From contig JAKOGI010000527.1 of assembly GCA_029747015.1 (NCBI GenBank), positions 67,001-131,000 of the forward strand: DNA of 64,000 bases. Reading direction: 5' to 3'. Shown piece after piece: positions 48,861 through 59,793 of this stretch (positions within the stretch are counted from its first letter, which is position 1; each line of letters begins with the position of its first letter). Both the position numbers and the translations under genes were made by a program. Origin of the DNA: Carnegiea gigantea (lineage: Eukaryota; Streptophyta; Magnoliopsida; Caryophyllales; Cactaceae). Under the pieces are notes generated by a model. That model worked only from the letters and a program-made list of their open reading frames with translations. It made no database searches and had not been told where the DNA came from.

Positions 48861-49272
48861 GAGGATGTGAACTTTGGTATTTCCATGATCGTGGTGAAAG
48901 TGGGTTCACAGACTCGCACTCCATCCTAGCTGGAATACTCGGTGAAATAGGTTCAGAACCTGTTCTCGAGCCTGTTTAGGAGCTTATTCCTGGATTTATC
49001 CCTGAAGGATTCGGCTGGTGTTGTACCGAACAGGGTTCCACCCTGTTTCCCCCTGTTTGGTTCACACCTTGCTTACCTTCCTGAAGAGCAGCCTCAGACC
49101 TTGCTCCCTCCGATTGATCCTTACCTTGTTCACCTTGAAGCAGCACGTCTTTTCTACCAAGACCTAGTTCGAAGTCTTCTTCCTGTGCATCATTCTCGCT
49201 TAGAGAGTTAGTTTCCAAATGCCACACTCCCACCTTCTGAAGCTGTAAGTGAGAGAAAATTGGATCTTTCAC
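48861..49272 (-). pseudogene. Integrase-RT linker relic
   Basis: The frame 49272-48976 (Glu, Gln and Gly rich, SLSENDAQEEDFELG and EGKQGVNQTGG) looks like the variable linker between integrase and RT in SIRE-type pol. No DD35E integrase motif (HHCC, GPF, DNGGEF) occurs anywhere in the element. Confidence 0.55.
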
Positions 49273-49390
49273 CAGTCATATACCTCGAACACCCACTGTC
49301 AACATACCACAGCTGCTTGTTCCCTAGACTGTTTCCTGCACTGTTTGCTGGGTTGTTTGCTGGGTTGTTCTCTCTCACTTCAGCCTGCAA
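49208..49390 (-). pseudogene. Copia protease, 3' part deleted
   Basis: The open piece reads LWYVDSGCSRYMTGERSNF and later GGSVAFGN, the copia aspartic protease core with DSG intact. The frame then stops and the sequence passes straight into integrase-RT linker. The end of protease and the whole integrase zinc finger and catalytic core are absent. Confidence 0.85.
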
Positions 49391-49396
49391 AACAAA

Positions 49397-51157
49397 TCAA
49401 GGGTTAGTTTTGGGAACCCAAATCCACTTGGGTCCCATTCCTTTAGACGTACAAATCTCATCTTTCCTAACCCATATTTGTTTTACATGAGCTGTGTTCC
49501 TTTCAATGGCATACTTTCTTATAGGACAAGCACATCGATAATGCCCCGTTTTACCACAATGAAAGCAAACAATATTTTCAGGTAATCCCACATATTTTTT
49601 ATTCACTGGGTAGGTCATCTTAGGCACGAAAACCTAGTCCTCTTCTATTTCGATTATGATGAGTGTTTAACCATTCAAACGCCCTTGAGGACCTGTTCCA
49701 GAGCTTGTTTGTGGCAATGTCTGATTCCAAGTGTTTTATTTTCTCAAGCAAGCTTTTATTTTCTTCCAGCAAAGACTCGACCTTACCTTTTAAGTCAAGG
49801 GATTCTTTTTCTAGCTCAGTCAGTTTAGTGGAACAAGTCTCTTCTTTCATGAGTAGAGTTTCTTTAAGCACATTGATGTTTTCATGCAAGCCAAGAGTCT
49901 CTTTGTCAACTTCAAGTTTTTCCCATTTAAGGGTTTCATTTTCAAGTTCTAGATCTCGAACATCCCTTTTTAATTCAGCACATATATCCATTATAGTATA
50001 CACTAATTCCTCAAGAGTTGATTTATTTAGACCCCGTAACTTGTTCTTGAGTTGAGTCAGACTGTCTGTTGATCCATCATCTGAATCAGTGTCACTTCTT
50101 GCCATGAGTGCTACATCAGCTTCCCCAGCTTCAGACCCTTCCTCATCCTCGCTTGAATCTCCCCAGGCCGCGAGCATAACTTTTGAGAACCTTTTCGCTG
50201 AGCTGCTTACGCCCTGTTTCTTCCCCTGTTTTCTAGGGTGTTCGGGTTCTTGTTATTCCTTGTGCAGTGGGAAGTTTCTCACAATGTGGTCCAGTTTGCC
50301 ACACTTGAAACACCCAGAGAACTGTTCCCGAGAGGTATTTCTACCCTTGCCAAAGTCCTTCCTTTTGCTGTTTTCTTTAACTTTCTTGAAGAACTTCTTA
50401 AATTTTTGAGTTATCATGGCAATCTCCTCCTCATCAGAATCAGAATCATCTTCTAAGGCCTTCAGAGCAAGACCTCGATCTCTCTTTGTCTCATCTTTTG
50501 CTGAGAATTTTTTCTAAGTTCATACGTTTGGAGATTTCCAATCAGCTCATCTAGGGTGATCTTGTTCATGTCCTTAGCTTCTTGGATGGCCGTGACTTTC
50601 GCTTCCCAAGAATGAGGTAAAATTCTTAGGATTTTCCTCACCAATTCTTCGGTGGTGAAGGATTTTCCCAGGGATTTCAACTCATTCGTTATGTGAGTGA
50701 AGCGAGTGTACATGTCCATCACACTTTCACGATCACCCATCTCAAACAGCTCATATTTTCTCACAAGCAATTCAATCCGGGATTGCTTTACCTGATTGGT
50801 CCCTTCGTGAGCTATTTGCAAAGCATCCCAGATCTCCTTGGCCGACTCACATTCAGATATGCGAGTATATTCATCAGGACCAAGGCCAAAATACAAGAGT
50901 CTTTTGGCCTTTGCATTCTTTTCCATCATCTTGAAATCTTCGGAATTGAACTCTTCAGGCTTTTTGTGAACTTTGCTTCCATCTTCGATCACTTTTGTGG
51001 GAATGAGTGGTCCACTCTTGATAAGCATCCATAACTCGTAGTCCTCAGCTTGAATGTAGTTTTCCATTCGGTTCTTCCACCAACTATAATGTTGACCATT
51101 AAAGTATGGTGGTCGAGTTATGGATTGACCTTCAAGCACGCCTTGTGGGGTACTCAT
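49397..51157 (-). pseudogene. Copia gag polyprotein with two zinc knuckles and a coiled coil
   Basis: The first open part (51157-50462) is a copia gag core of the UBN2/Retrotran_gag_2 type: MSTPQGVLEG, YFNGQHYSWWKNRMENYI, AKEIWDALQIAHEGT. The start is the ATG at 51157. A frameshift near 50460 leads to a second part with a knuckle CFKCGKLDHIVRNF whose last Cys is Phe, then a TAA near 50253. The open piece 50177-49620 is acidic and then strongly heptad-patterned (LENETLKWEKLEVDK, TELEKESLDLKGK, LLEENKSLLEKIK), a likely coiled coil. The last piece (49627-49397) has an intact knuckle, CFHCGKTGHYRCAC. The protein would form the capsid and package RNA. Confidence 0.85.
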
Positions 51158-51200
51158 CTTCAAGGATCTCTCAAGGTATTAGCCTTTCAAAGGAGAACCT

Positions 51201-51212
51201 GCTCTGATACCA
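51201..51212 (-). promoter_or_regulatory. Primer binding site, tRNA-iMet
   Basis: TGGTATCAGAGC on the minus strand, two bases inside the 5' LTR. It is the exact standard plant site complementary to the initiator tRNA-Met 3' end. Confidence 0.95.
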
Positions 51213-51214
51213 CT

Positions 51215-52563
51215 TGTTGATTTAGAGAGTACACAACCACAAGAGGGGGGTGAATTGTGGTGTCCGATTTTCGCAAGTTGCTAGCAAACAGTCTTAGACC
51301 CTGTTCGCATAGGTTGTTCCTGAGATAAGCAGAAGCGAAAATCCAACAAAATTGAATGCGGAAATAATGGACACAGGATTTTTACGTGGAAAACACCTCT
51401 AGCCCAACTGAGGTGAAAAACCACGACCTACCTCGTGTAGGATTTAAACACTTCACTAAATGGGCTAATCACGTTATAATAGTAACACACCTTGTTACAA
51501 ATTGCAACCCACGTAACCATCTTCCCTACGACAGGTTACCCTACGTCCAAAATCCTCTTGATTTGGACACACACTCAACTCACTTTTGTGAAAGAAGAGT
51601 ATAAAGAAAAGCACCCTATTACAATGCTTCTCAACTAAGCTAATATAGGGTACAATGAAGTCCTAGTATGCCAACTTTGAAAGCTCAAATAACTCACTTA
51701 CTAGACACGGTTTCTTTTCAAACTTTTAAGCTCATGAACACTAAATTTTTCTCTTTGAAAACCGATGCTTCTAACGTTCTAAGAAGCGACTTTATATAGT
51801 GCTTGGAAAAACAATTCCTCAAATTTTTGGAAACTAAAATCCCTAAAGAATATAGAATTCTTTAGCCACAAGGGATGAGAAAACATGAGCTAGAAACACT
51901 TCCTAAATGTGTGCATAAGGCGGTGATTCTCAGCAACTAGCCCATGTTTTTCTCAACAACCTTATCCACTTGCCAAAAATTGGATATTCTTTTTATTCAA
52001 AAAGATTTTGTAAATCCCCTTAGATTTTAATAACCGTTTTTAGGATAAGGGGTAAGATACTCCATAAAAAATCTTTCTTGCAAATCCTTGAAGAAGCTGC
52101 TCAAAATCCAAAAGATAAAAATCATGCAAAACGGTTTTTTTTTTCCGCAGCTTATTCTGAAAACACCGTGATCACCCTGTTTCCAGGATTGTTCTGAAGG
52201 GTGATCCGAAATATTTAACAAAAGAAAACAAAACCGTTTCAAGTAAGTGGTAAGTTAAGAGTTTCTGATTGGCATATTAACAAGAGTCTAAAAATATAAA
52301 ACCAAATTAAATCAAGACATCTTGTTGTAACCACTAGTCATCTTGTAGAGAGACGAATCTACTGTAAACACTTCACAGAACCTGTTCCTCACGGTTGTTC
52401 TTACATCGCTGACTTGAGTACCTGTTCTTGATAAACCATTAGTCAAGCAGTTTTAATATATTGAAAAACAGCAGTGAGACCCTGTTGGTAAAGCCTGTTT
52501 GGAACAACAACAACTACTACAACACTTGGATTTGTTATCATCAAAACCTTATACATTTTAACA
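51215..52563 (-). repeat. Copia 5' LTR
   Basis: 1349 bp. It is the 5' LTR because gag, protease and RT lie to its left on the minus strand and the primer site adjoins it. Confidence 0.95.
51790..51798 (-). promoter_or_regulatory. TATA box of the copia 5' LTR
   Basis: TATATAAAG on the minus strand, in the context CACTATATAAAGTCGC, about 770 bp into the LTR. It is identical in the 3' LTR and would drive element transcription. Confidence 0.65.
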
Positions 52564-52568
52564 CTATC
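52564..52568. repeat. Copia target-site duplication, right copy (CTATC)
   Basis: CTATC directly right of the element end, identical to 42992-42996. Confidence 0.95.
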
Positions 52569-55057
52569 TAAGCTCCGTTATCTTAATCTTTCAGCTCCAT
52601 AGCGTCATATTTTAAGTCATGTCCTCTATTAGTGCTAAAGTCTTCAAATTGTACCTAATTAATTCGTTTCAACTTTTTATAGGTTTGCCTCAATCCCTTT
52701 ACACTCTGAAAGTGTAATCCTTTCGCATCTCCTAACTGTGGCATCTATACTCCTCCTCCTTACATGCAAAATCATCTAAGTATAGTCTCTCTCATCTTAT
52801 CCTCTATGAATATCACTCCTATTTTGTCTCTGATCATTGTATTCTTGATCCTATCCAATCCAATCCAATCTCATGTGCCCACACATCCACCAAATCACCC
52901 TCATCTCAGCTACCTTCATCTTTTAGACTTGTATTTTCTTGATTGGCTAACACTCAGTGCTATGTAGTAGAGCTGGTCCAACAACCATATGATAAACTCT
53001 ACCCTTTGACAGTAATGGGATCTTCTTATTGCACCCCACCCCTGAAGCAATCATCCATTTATGCCAACCTACCATTATTCAATGGTTAATGTCCTCGTCA
53101 ATATTTTTGTGGATAATTGAGCTTAGATATTTGAACGTTCCCTGGTGTGGCTGCACCCCCAATGGATGCCTCGTCTTTAGTACCACCTTCCCCTTCGCTG
53201 AATCAGCATTTTAAGTATTAGTCTTATACCTACTTAACTTGAAACCTTTAGCTTCTAAGGTATCTATCTACTACTCTAACTTGTCATTAACTCCATCGTG
53301 AATTTAAGATTATGTCATCAGTAAAATGCATACACCATGGAACCTCATCTTGAGCCCTTTTAATGAGCTCATCTACAATAATAGTAAACAGAAAAGGGCT
53401 TACTGCTGATCCTTGATGGAGTCTAATATCCATAGGAAAGTCATTTGTATCCCCTCTTAAGGTCCTAACTCTCATCTTTACTCCTTTGTACATATCTTTA
53501 ATAACCAACACGTCTTTCCTTTCCAAGTAACTCTACAACATTACCCTAGGTACTCTTATCCCTGTAAAATTTCATGAGCCTTCTTAAAAGATGGATAGCC
53601 TCTATAGTAGACCTACCTAGCATAAAACCAAAACTTGTTCTCCAAGATCCCCTCAACCTTCCCTCAATCACCCTCTCTTATGACTTCATAGTGTGACTAA
53701 GTAGTTTTACACCTCTATAGTTATTTCAGTTTTAAATATCTCCCTAATCTTATATAAAGATATAACTGTACTGTGTCTCCATTCGTTGGGTGTCTTTACA
53801 ATTCTGAATGCAACATTAAATAGCTCTACTAGCCATTCAAGGCCTTTTTCACCCAAACACTTCTAAATCTTCATATGGATATTATCTGCTCCTACTATAT
53901 TTCCATTCTTCATCCCCTTTAATACCCCTTTAAACTCCTCTTTGGTGATATGCTAGCAGGGCCTACAGTTACATTGCCTCTCCTGACTCCTTCGCTCATT
54001 ATGTTGGCAATCCTTAAACCACTCCCCATTAAAGAGCCTACAGAAACATCTTTGTCATCTCTCTTTTATTTTAGTATCTTCAAACTAGGACCATACCATT
54101 TTTATCTTTAATGCATTTTATACTCCCTAGATCTTATGATCTTCTTTCCCTAGCCCTTATTAGCTTAAAAACCTCCTTCTCTCCTTCCCTAGGCTCTAGT
54201 TTCTTATATAACCTTTTATAAGTGTTCTTTGTTATCATGGCTCCTTTTTTTGCTTCCCTCTTCGTGATCTTATACCTCACTACTATTAGACTATTTTTCC
54301 TCCTCTATCCCACTACTTACTAAAGCATTATATACCTCTTAATTGACGTTAACTTTCTCCTTCACCTCTTCATTCCACCAACAAGCTCTTTTTGTTTTTC
54401 CCGCCACCTCCTTCGGAGACTCCAAAGATTTCCTCAGCTAATCTCCTAATACACTCTACCATTTCTCTTCGTTTTGTGCCTGCATCTCTTGCTAGTCTCT
54501 AATTTCCTTCTGTTTTGATCTTCTGAGATGGCTTAGTTGCATTCTTATTAGTTAGATTACATTATTTAACTCTAAGGTCCCTAGTACTTCTACTCTTCAT
54601 CTTTTAGACTTTCAATCTCCATATAGCCAATATCCCATATTGTGTCATCGAGCACTTACTTGGTATTACTTTGCAATCTTTACACTATTCTCCTATTGTT
54701 CGTCATCATCATAAAGTAGTCAACTTGGATCTTAGTGATACCACTCCTAAAAGTCACTAAGTGCTACTCCTTTTTCTTGAAAATGGAGTTAACTATCAAA
54801 AATCCAACTGCAAAGTCCAAAATAGACACTCCAGCCCTATCTCTCTCCCGGTAACCTTATTTGATTCTTGCCAGAATAGCTTCTTAGTATCCTGTGACAA
54901 CCCTATCTGAGGTGCATACACACTTATTATATTAAGGATTTTCGATCCCACCACTAACTTGATAGACATAATGCGGTCTCTCTTACGCCTTTCTTCAACG
55001 ACCTGCTCCACCAACTCCTCAATCAAAATCTCTACTCCATTCTTGGTTCTATTAACA
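52564..55057 (-). pseudogene. RTE LINE endonuclease and RT, middle fragment
   Basis: From about 55054 the frame reads NRTKNGVEILIEELVEQVV, then RDRIMSIKLVVG and NIISVYAPQIGLSQD (endonuclease). The RT frame 53526-53287 reads VIKDMYKGVKMRVRTLRGDT, RLHQGSAVSPFLFTIIVDEL and then VPWCMHFTDDIIL, where the catalytic A is Thr in FADD (FTDD). The RT C-terminus follows at about 53210-52990 (GTFKYLSSIIHKNIDEDI). Stops and frameshifts break all domains. The fragment runs up to the copia target duplication at 52564-52568. Confidence 0.85.
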
Positions 55058-55070
55058 CACTACGAAAACG
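55058..55070 (+). repeat. CACTA left terminal inverted repeat
   Basis: CACTACGAAAACG. The right partner (CGTTTTCGTAGTG) is not present near 63130. Confidence 0.85.
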
Positions 55071-55075
55071 TTGCT

Positions 55076-55330
55076 CAGCTTCGACGGAAAAAGCGACGCG
55101 TCAGATAGGCGTCGGAAAATAACAGACAATCCGACGGAATTTCAGACGCAGTCCGACAGAATTCCGAATTTCCGACGGAACGCAGGCCCGTCGGAAATTC
55201 CGACGGAATTCCGTCGAAAATTTGAAAATCCGACGGAAAATCCGACGGTCTCGAGTTCCGTCAGAAATTCCGACGGAATTCCGTCAGAGTCCATCGAAAT
55301 CCGTCGGAGATTCCGTCGGATTTCCAGCGC
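55076..55330. repeat. Left subterminal repeat cluster (CCGACGGAA/TTCCGTCGG)
   Basis: Many copies of CCGACGGAA and its complement TTCCGTCGG, several arranged as the near-perfect palindrome TTCCGACGGAATTCCGTCG. In CACTA elements such repeats bind the TnpA-type protein. The density of CG and CHG sites makes them likely methylation targets. Confidence 0.88.
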
Positions 55331-55582
55331 GAATCTCGAGTTTTTGGCTTGCCCGGCTTTAAATTTGGGGGGAGGGGAAATTTTCAACGGTGTTTGAGAA
55401 TTAGAGAGAGAAAGTTGTGCGAAAAGAGAGAGAGGGAGGAGAAGGAAGAGAGAGAAAGTGAGATCTTAAGCTTTTGTTCATCGAAAAATTTAATGGTAAG
55501 TGATATTTTCACTTAAGTTATTGTTTGAAATTAAAATAGTTAAGTTAATTGATATTTTTTACGGTCTTTGTTTTTCATGTTT

Positions 55583-55630
55583 TGCCGCCGCCAGTGCCAC
55601 CGCTATCGCCGCCGCTAGTGCCGTCACCGT
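55583..55630. repeat. GCC-rich trinucleotide patch
   Basis: GCCGCCGCCAGTGCCACCGC and following CCG-type triplets, a degenerate trinucleotide repeat inside the leader. Confidence 0.7.
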
Positions 55631-56799
55631 CTATAATCTGATTGATTTTTCGGGTGTGTGAAGGTTAGTAGAATTGTTGCGCTTTCAAGTTGTGTTAATT
55701 TGATATGTGATGTTCATTTTTCGGGTGTGTGAAAATTAGTAGAATCATGTTTGTTTAGTTTGAATAATTTATTTTTTCCGTTGAATATGAATTTGAATAA
55801 CGTTAATTTTTTATTTAATTTATTAAATATGTATATTAGAATAATAGAAGTAAAACATGTTCAGTATGTAGATCTGCAATAATTATTTGGTTATTTGAAA
55901 ATGTTAAATATGTTAAGTATGTATATTATGTTTTATTAAAATGAATAATTTAAGTGAAACAAGTTTGTTTATTATAAAATGTTAAATATGTTATGCATGA
56001 ATATTTTTTGAGGTATGATTTAATTTTTTATAATTTGTTCTATATATGAAGAATTTTTCTTATATTTTTGCGAGATTTAAGTATGTTAAGTATAGATTGA
56101 TTTAAATTTGCTAAGGTGTTTAATTTGTGGTTGATGCTTATTGACGCATTTGACGCATATGTAGATATTAAATAATATTATTATGCTGAATTTATTTTTT
56201 GCACCGTATATGTTTAATTCTATTAATTGTTGTATTTTAGGTTTTGTGAGAATTTATTTTGATAGAAAACAAGTATAATATAACTCTAAATTAATATGTA
56301 ATGTATGTTGATTTGAATAATTGAAATAGTTGTGAGTGCGTAAGCATGTGTAATATATGTTTTGTTTTACTAAATGTTTTAAGAATGTTAAGTATGTTCG
56401 TTTTAGATTCAATTTGTTATGTATATTAATTTTTGATAAGTATGCGAATAATATTGTTTTCTTGAGAAATGATTAATTGTTCGGATGATTTGGTTGGTTT
56501 AATATGTACTTTATTTGTGTCGTAAAATATGGATGTGAATTACATTCAATTTTAAGTTTATTTATTAAGTGTATTTATTTGAACAAATGGAGTAAAATAT
56601 TATAAGAATATTAAGTATATATTCAGGTGTTTTACGTATATATTAATTGAAATTTGCTCATTATGTTAATTGTATTGTATCTTATTAATTTTGTTATGTA
56701 TATTTGAATAAAGTGTGAAATAAATTGTGTAATTTATGTATGATGCTTATTTGGGTGCGTTATGATATATTTAATAGTTCTATTAAATATATTTTTATG

Positions 56800-56801
<2 letters not shown>

Positions 56802-56855
<54 letters not shown>

Positions 56856-56864
56856 TATATATAT
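56802..56864. repeat. (AT)n microsatellite
   Basis: About 31 AT units with one AAT interruption near 56848. Confidence 0.95.
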
Positions 56865-59522
56865 GTTGAACTGGTTAAATAGACTTCTAAAAAATTTTTA
56901 TTGTAATTGGTTGTAGTTTACATAACAATTAAGGCAATCATATTAGTAAGATATGGATGGGCCGTTGCATCGTCAATGGATGTATAGGAGAAGAAATCCT
57001 AATGGATATGGACTTAGAGATGAGTGGTTGATGGAATTAATATGTTTGATGAATTTGCACGAAATCAAGAGGAGTATAGAGTTAATGGAATTTACTGATG
57101 TCCACGTGCGAAGTGCAAAAATATGCAATATTTTACACCTGATGTTGTAAAGTCACATTTGTATAGAAAGGAGTTTGTCAAAAATTATTGGTATTGGACA
57201 AGTCGTGGGGAAGAAGATAATTCGGAAGCAGGGGGTGCAAGTAGTTCACATTCTATGAATTGTGATTCCGATCACACCGATCATAGTCATATGGAGAACA
57301 TGCTTCATGCTGCCTTCCAAGCTAATCAAATGAACATCAGTAGCCATCAGGACGCAAATCCTGAGGCATTTTATACTATGCTTGTGTCTGCCTAAAAACC
57401 GTTGTATGAAGGGTGCAACATAACTGAACTTGAAACATCTATGAGACTACTTAGTATTAAATCGGGAAACAACATGTCTCAACGTTGTTTCAATGAAGTT
57501 GTTGACCTGATGAAAGACATATGCCCTTCTGAAAATGGCATTCCAAAAAATTATCATCAGCAACTCAGAAAAGTGAGAGATTTAGGTATGGATGTTTAGG
57601 AAATTGATTGTTGTCCGAACGGTTGCATGCTTTATTATAAACATGATGAGGGGATGTCCGCATGCAAGTTTTGTGGACATGCAAGATATTTACCAAAGAA
57701 ATCCAACCAACGAGGTAATAAGGTTGTTTCATATGCAAAAATGCACTACCTGCCTTTAATCCCAAGATTGCAACGACTGTATGCGTTGAAAAGAACTGAC
57801 GTGCATATGAGATGGAATCATGAGCACCGCCAAGAATCAGGTGTTCTCCGACATCCGTCGGATGGATTAGCTTGGAAGCATTTTGATCAAAAGTATCCGA
57901 ATTTCGCAGCAGAGCCTCGAAATATAAGGTTAGGTCTTTGTGCTGATGGTTTCATACCATTTTTCATGTCTGGAAGAGCATATTCTGTGTGGCCAATTAT
58001 AGTTACACCTTACAACTTACCTCCCGATATATGTATGACAACTCCATACATGTTTTTAAGTTGTCTTATTCCGGGCCCAGCAAATCCGAAAAATAGGATT
58101 GATGTGTACTTGCAGCCCTCAATTGATGAGTTGAAATGCTGTGGGATGTTGGGGTTGATACATTTGATGTTTCATACGGGGAAACTTTTAGATTGCATGT
58201 CGCGTTGATGTGGACAATTAATGATTTTCCAGCATATGGTATGTTATCCGGATGGAGTACTCATGGGTTGTTAGCTTGTCCGGTTTGTATGAACCAAAAT
58301 TGTGCATTCCAGTTACAGCATGGCCGAAAGCCCTCTTGGTTTGATTGCCATCGTCGGTTCTTGCCTCGAAATCATTGCTTTAGAGCTAATAAAGTTGCTT
58401 CCATAAAGAAAAGAGCGTACACATTGGCCCTCCCCAAAGGATTTCTGGTGAAATGTTGTCTGAAATAGTGTCGACATTGCCTAAAGTGACTGAAGATATC
58501 CATTTTCAAATTCCGGGATTTGACGAAAATGAACATAATTGGACAAAACAAAGTATCTCTTGGGAGTTGCCGTATTGGAAGCATCAACTTCTGAGGCATA
58601 ACCTTGATGTTATGCATATAGAGAAAAATTTCAGTGAAAATATTATAAACACAGTGATGGATGTGCCCGGAAAAACAAAGGACGATATCAAAGCAAGAAT
58701 GGATATGTCCATTCTGTGTAGTAGGCAAGAGTTGAACTTGATTACAAGAGGGTCAACCGATAGATTGTGTAAGCCAAAAGGCAAGTTTGCACTGTCATTA
58801 CCTCAAAAAAGGGCTGTCTGCCAATGGTTGCGAGAGGTTCATGTGCCTGATGGTTATTGTTCTAATGTGGGAAATTGGGTGGATCCATCTAATACAAAGT
58901 TGCAAAATATGAAAAGTCATGATCATCATGTGTTCCTGGAGAATCTTCTTCCAGTAGCTTTTGCTGCTCTTCCGGAAGATGTGTTGGGACCCTTGGTCGA
59001 ATTGAGTGAGTTTTTCAGAAACTTATGCTCCAGTGAGTTACACGTGAGCATGCTGGAAGAGATGAACAAGAACATTGCTATAATTCTTTGTAAGTTGGAG
59101 ACAATTTTTCCGCCTGGATTTTGGAATGTCATGGAACATTTGCCCATTCATTTAGCCGAAGAAGCTTTGTTGGGTGGTCCTATTCAATATCGATGGATGT
59201 ATCCATTTGAGAGATACTTTGGATGGATGAAGCCTACGGCAAAGAATAAAGCTCGTGTGGAGGCATCTATGGTTAACGCATACTTAGCATTTGAGATCAA
59301 ACATTTCGCTAAGTATTATTTTGAATCAAACTTGCATTGCCCGAGTGTTGGGCGTAATGAGGATCTGCAACAACCCGAATGACAAATGCGAACTCTTTCG
59401 GTGTTCAACCATAAGGGTACTCCGTTTGGAAAACGAGGAAGAAGATATCTTACTGAACCTGAGTATCGTGTCGCACATCTTCACATTTTACTGAATTGTG
59501 ATGAGGTGCAACCATATTTGGA

Positions 59523-59610
59523 GTAAGTATACCAATTACTGAAAGTTTCATTTGAATACTTACTAATTGTTCAGTGATAAATATTTAATTTCATTCGTTA
59601 AACATTACAG
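59523..59610 (+). other. Intron 1 of the TNP2-like gene
   Basis: Donor GTAAGT at 59523, acceptor TTACAG ending at 59610, 88 bp. Joining keeps the protein in frame. Confidence 0.75.
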
Positions 59611-59710
59611 TTGGTTCAGACATCAATTTCGCGGCCACAATCCAAATGCGAGTGATGTGGAAGTTGACTTGTTTATTGAGGGAAATTTTGCACAATGGTT
59701 TGAGTATAAT

Positions 59711-59793
59711 GTAAGTAATTTTTCTTAAGTAACCTTCAACTCCTACAAAATATTTTTCTAACTGTAAAGATGATTACCTTTATTTTTTTATAG
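59711..59793 (+). other. Intron 2 of the TNP2-like gene
   Basis: Donor GTAAGT at 59711, acceptor TTTATAG ending at 59793, 83 bp. It joins the exon ending in Tyr-Asn to one starting Val-Asn-Ser in frame. Confidence 0.8.

Larger units (their letters stand above)
42997..52563 (-). mobile_element. SIRE/Maximus-like Ty1/copia retrotransposon, integrase deleted
   Basis: A 9567-bp element with two near-identical LTRs, 5-bp target duplications, a tRNA-iMet primer site, a polypurine tract and, in minus-strand order, gag, protease, RT, RNase H and a long extra ORF. The RT block SEFEMSMIGDLNFFLGLQI, the 1.35-kb LTRs and an ORF after pol all fit the SIRE/Maximus lineage. The integrase core is missing: the frame goes from the protease directly to the integrase-RT linker. 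Frameshifts in gag, protease and pol make it non-autonomous. By eye the LTRs differ at roughly 3% of sites, so it is younger than the other elements here. Confidence 0.92.
55400..56952 (+). promoter_or_regulatory. CACTA leader: GA-rich 5' UTR and probable 1.4-kb intron
   Basis: A GA-rich stretch (55405-55470) resembles a plant 5' untranslated exon. A consensus splice donor GTAAGT lies at 55496, just after an ATG-like TTAATG, and a plausible acceptor TTGTAG ends at 56916. The interval is T-rich and non-coding, as expected of an intron. It also holds a GCC-rich patch (55583-55630) and an AT microsatellite. The splice pair is inferred from sequence only. Confidence 0.5.
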
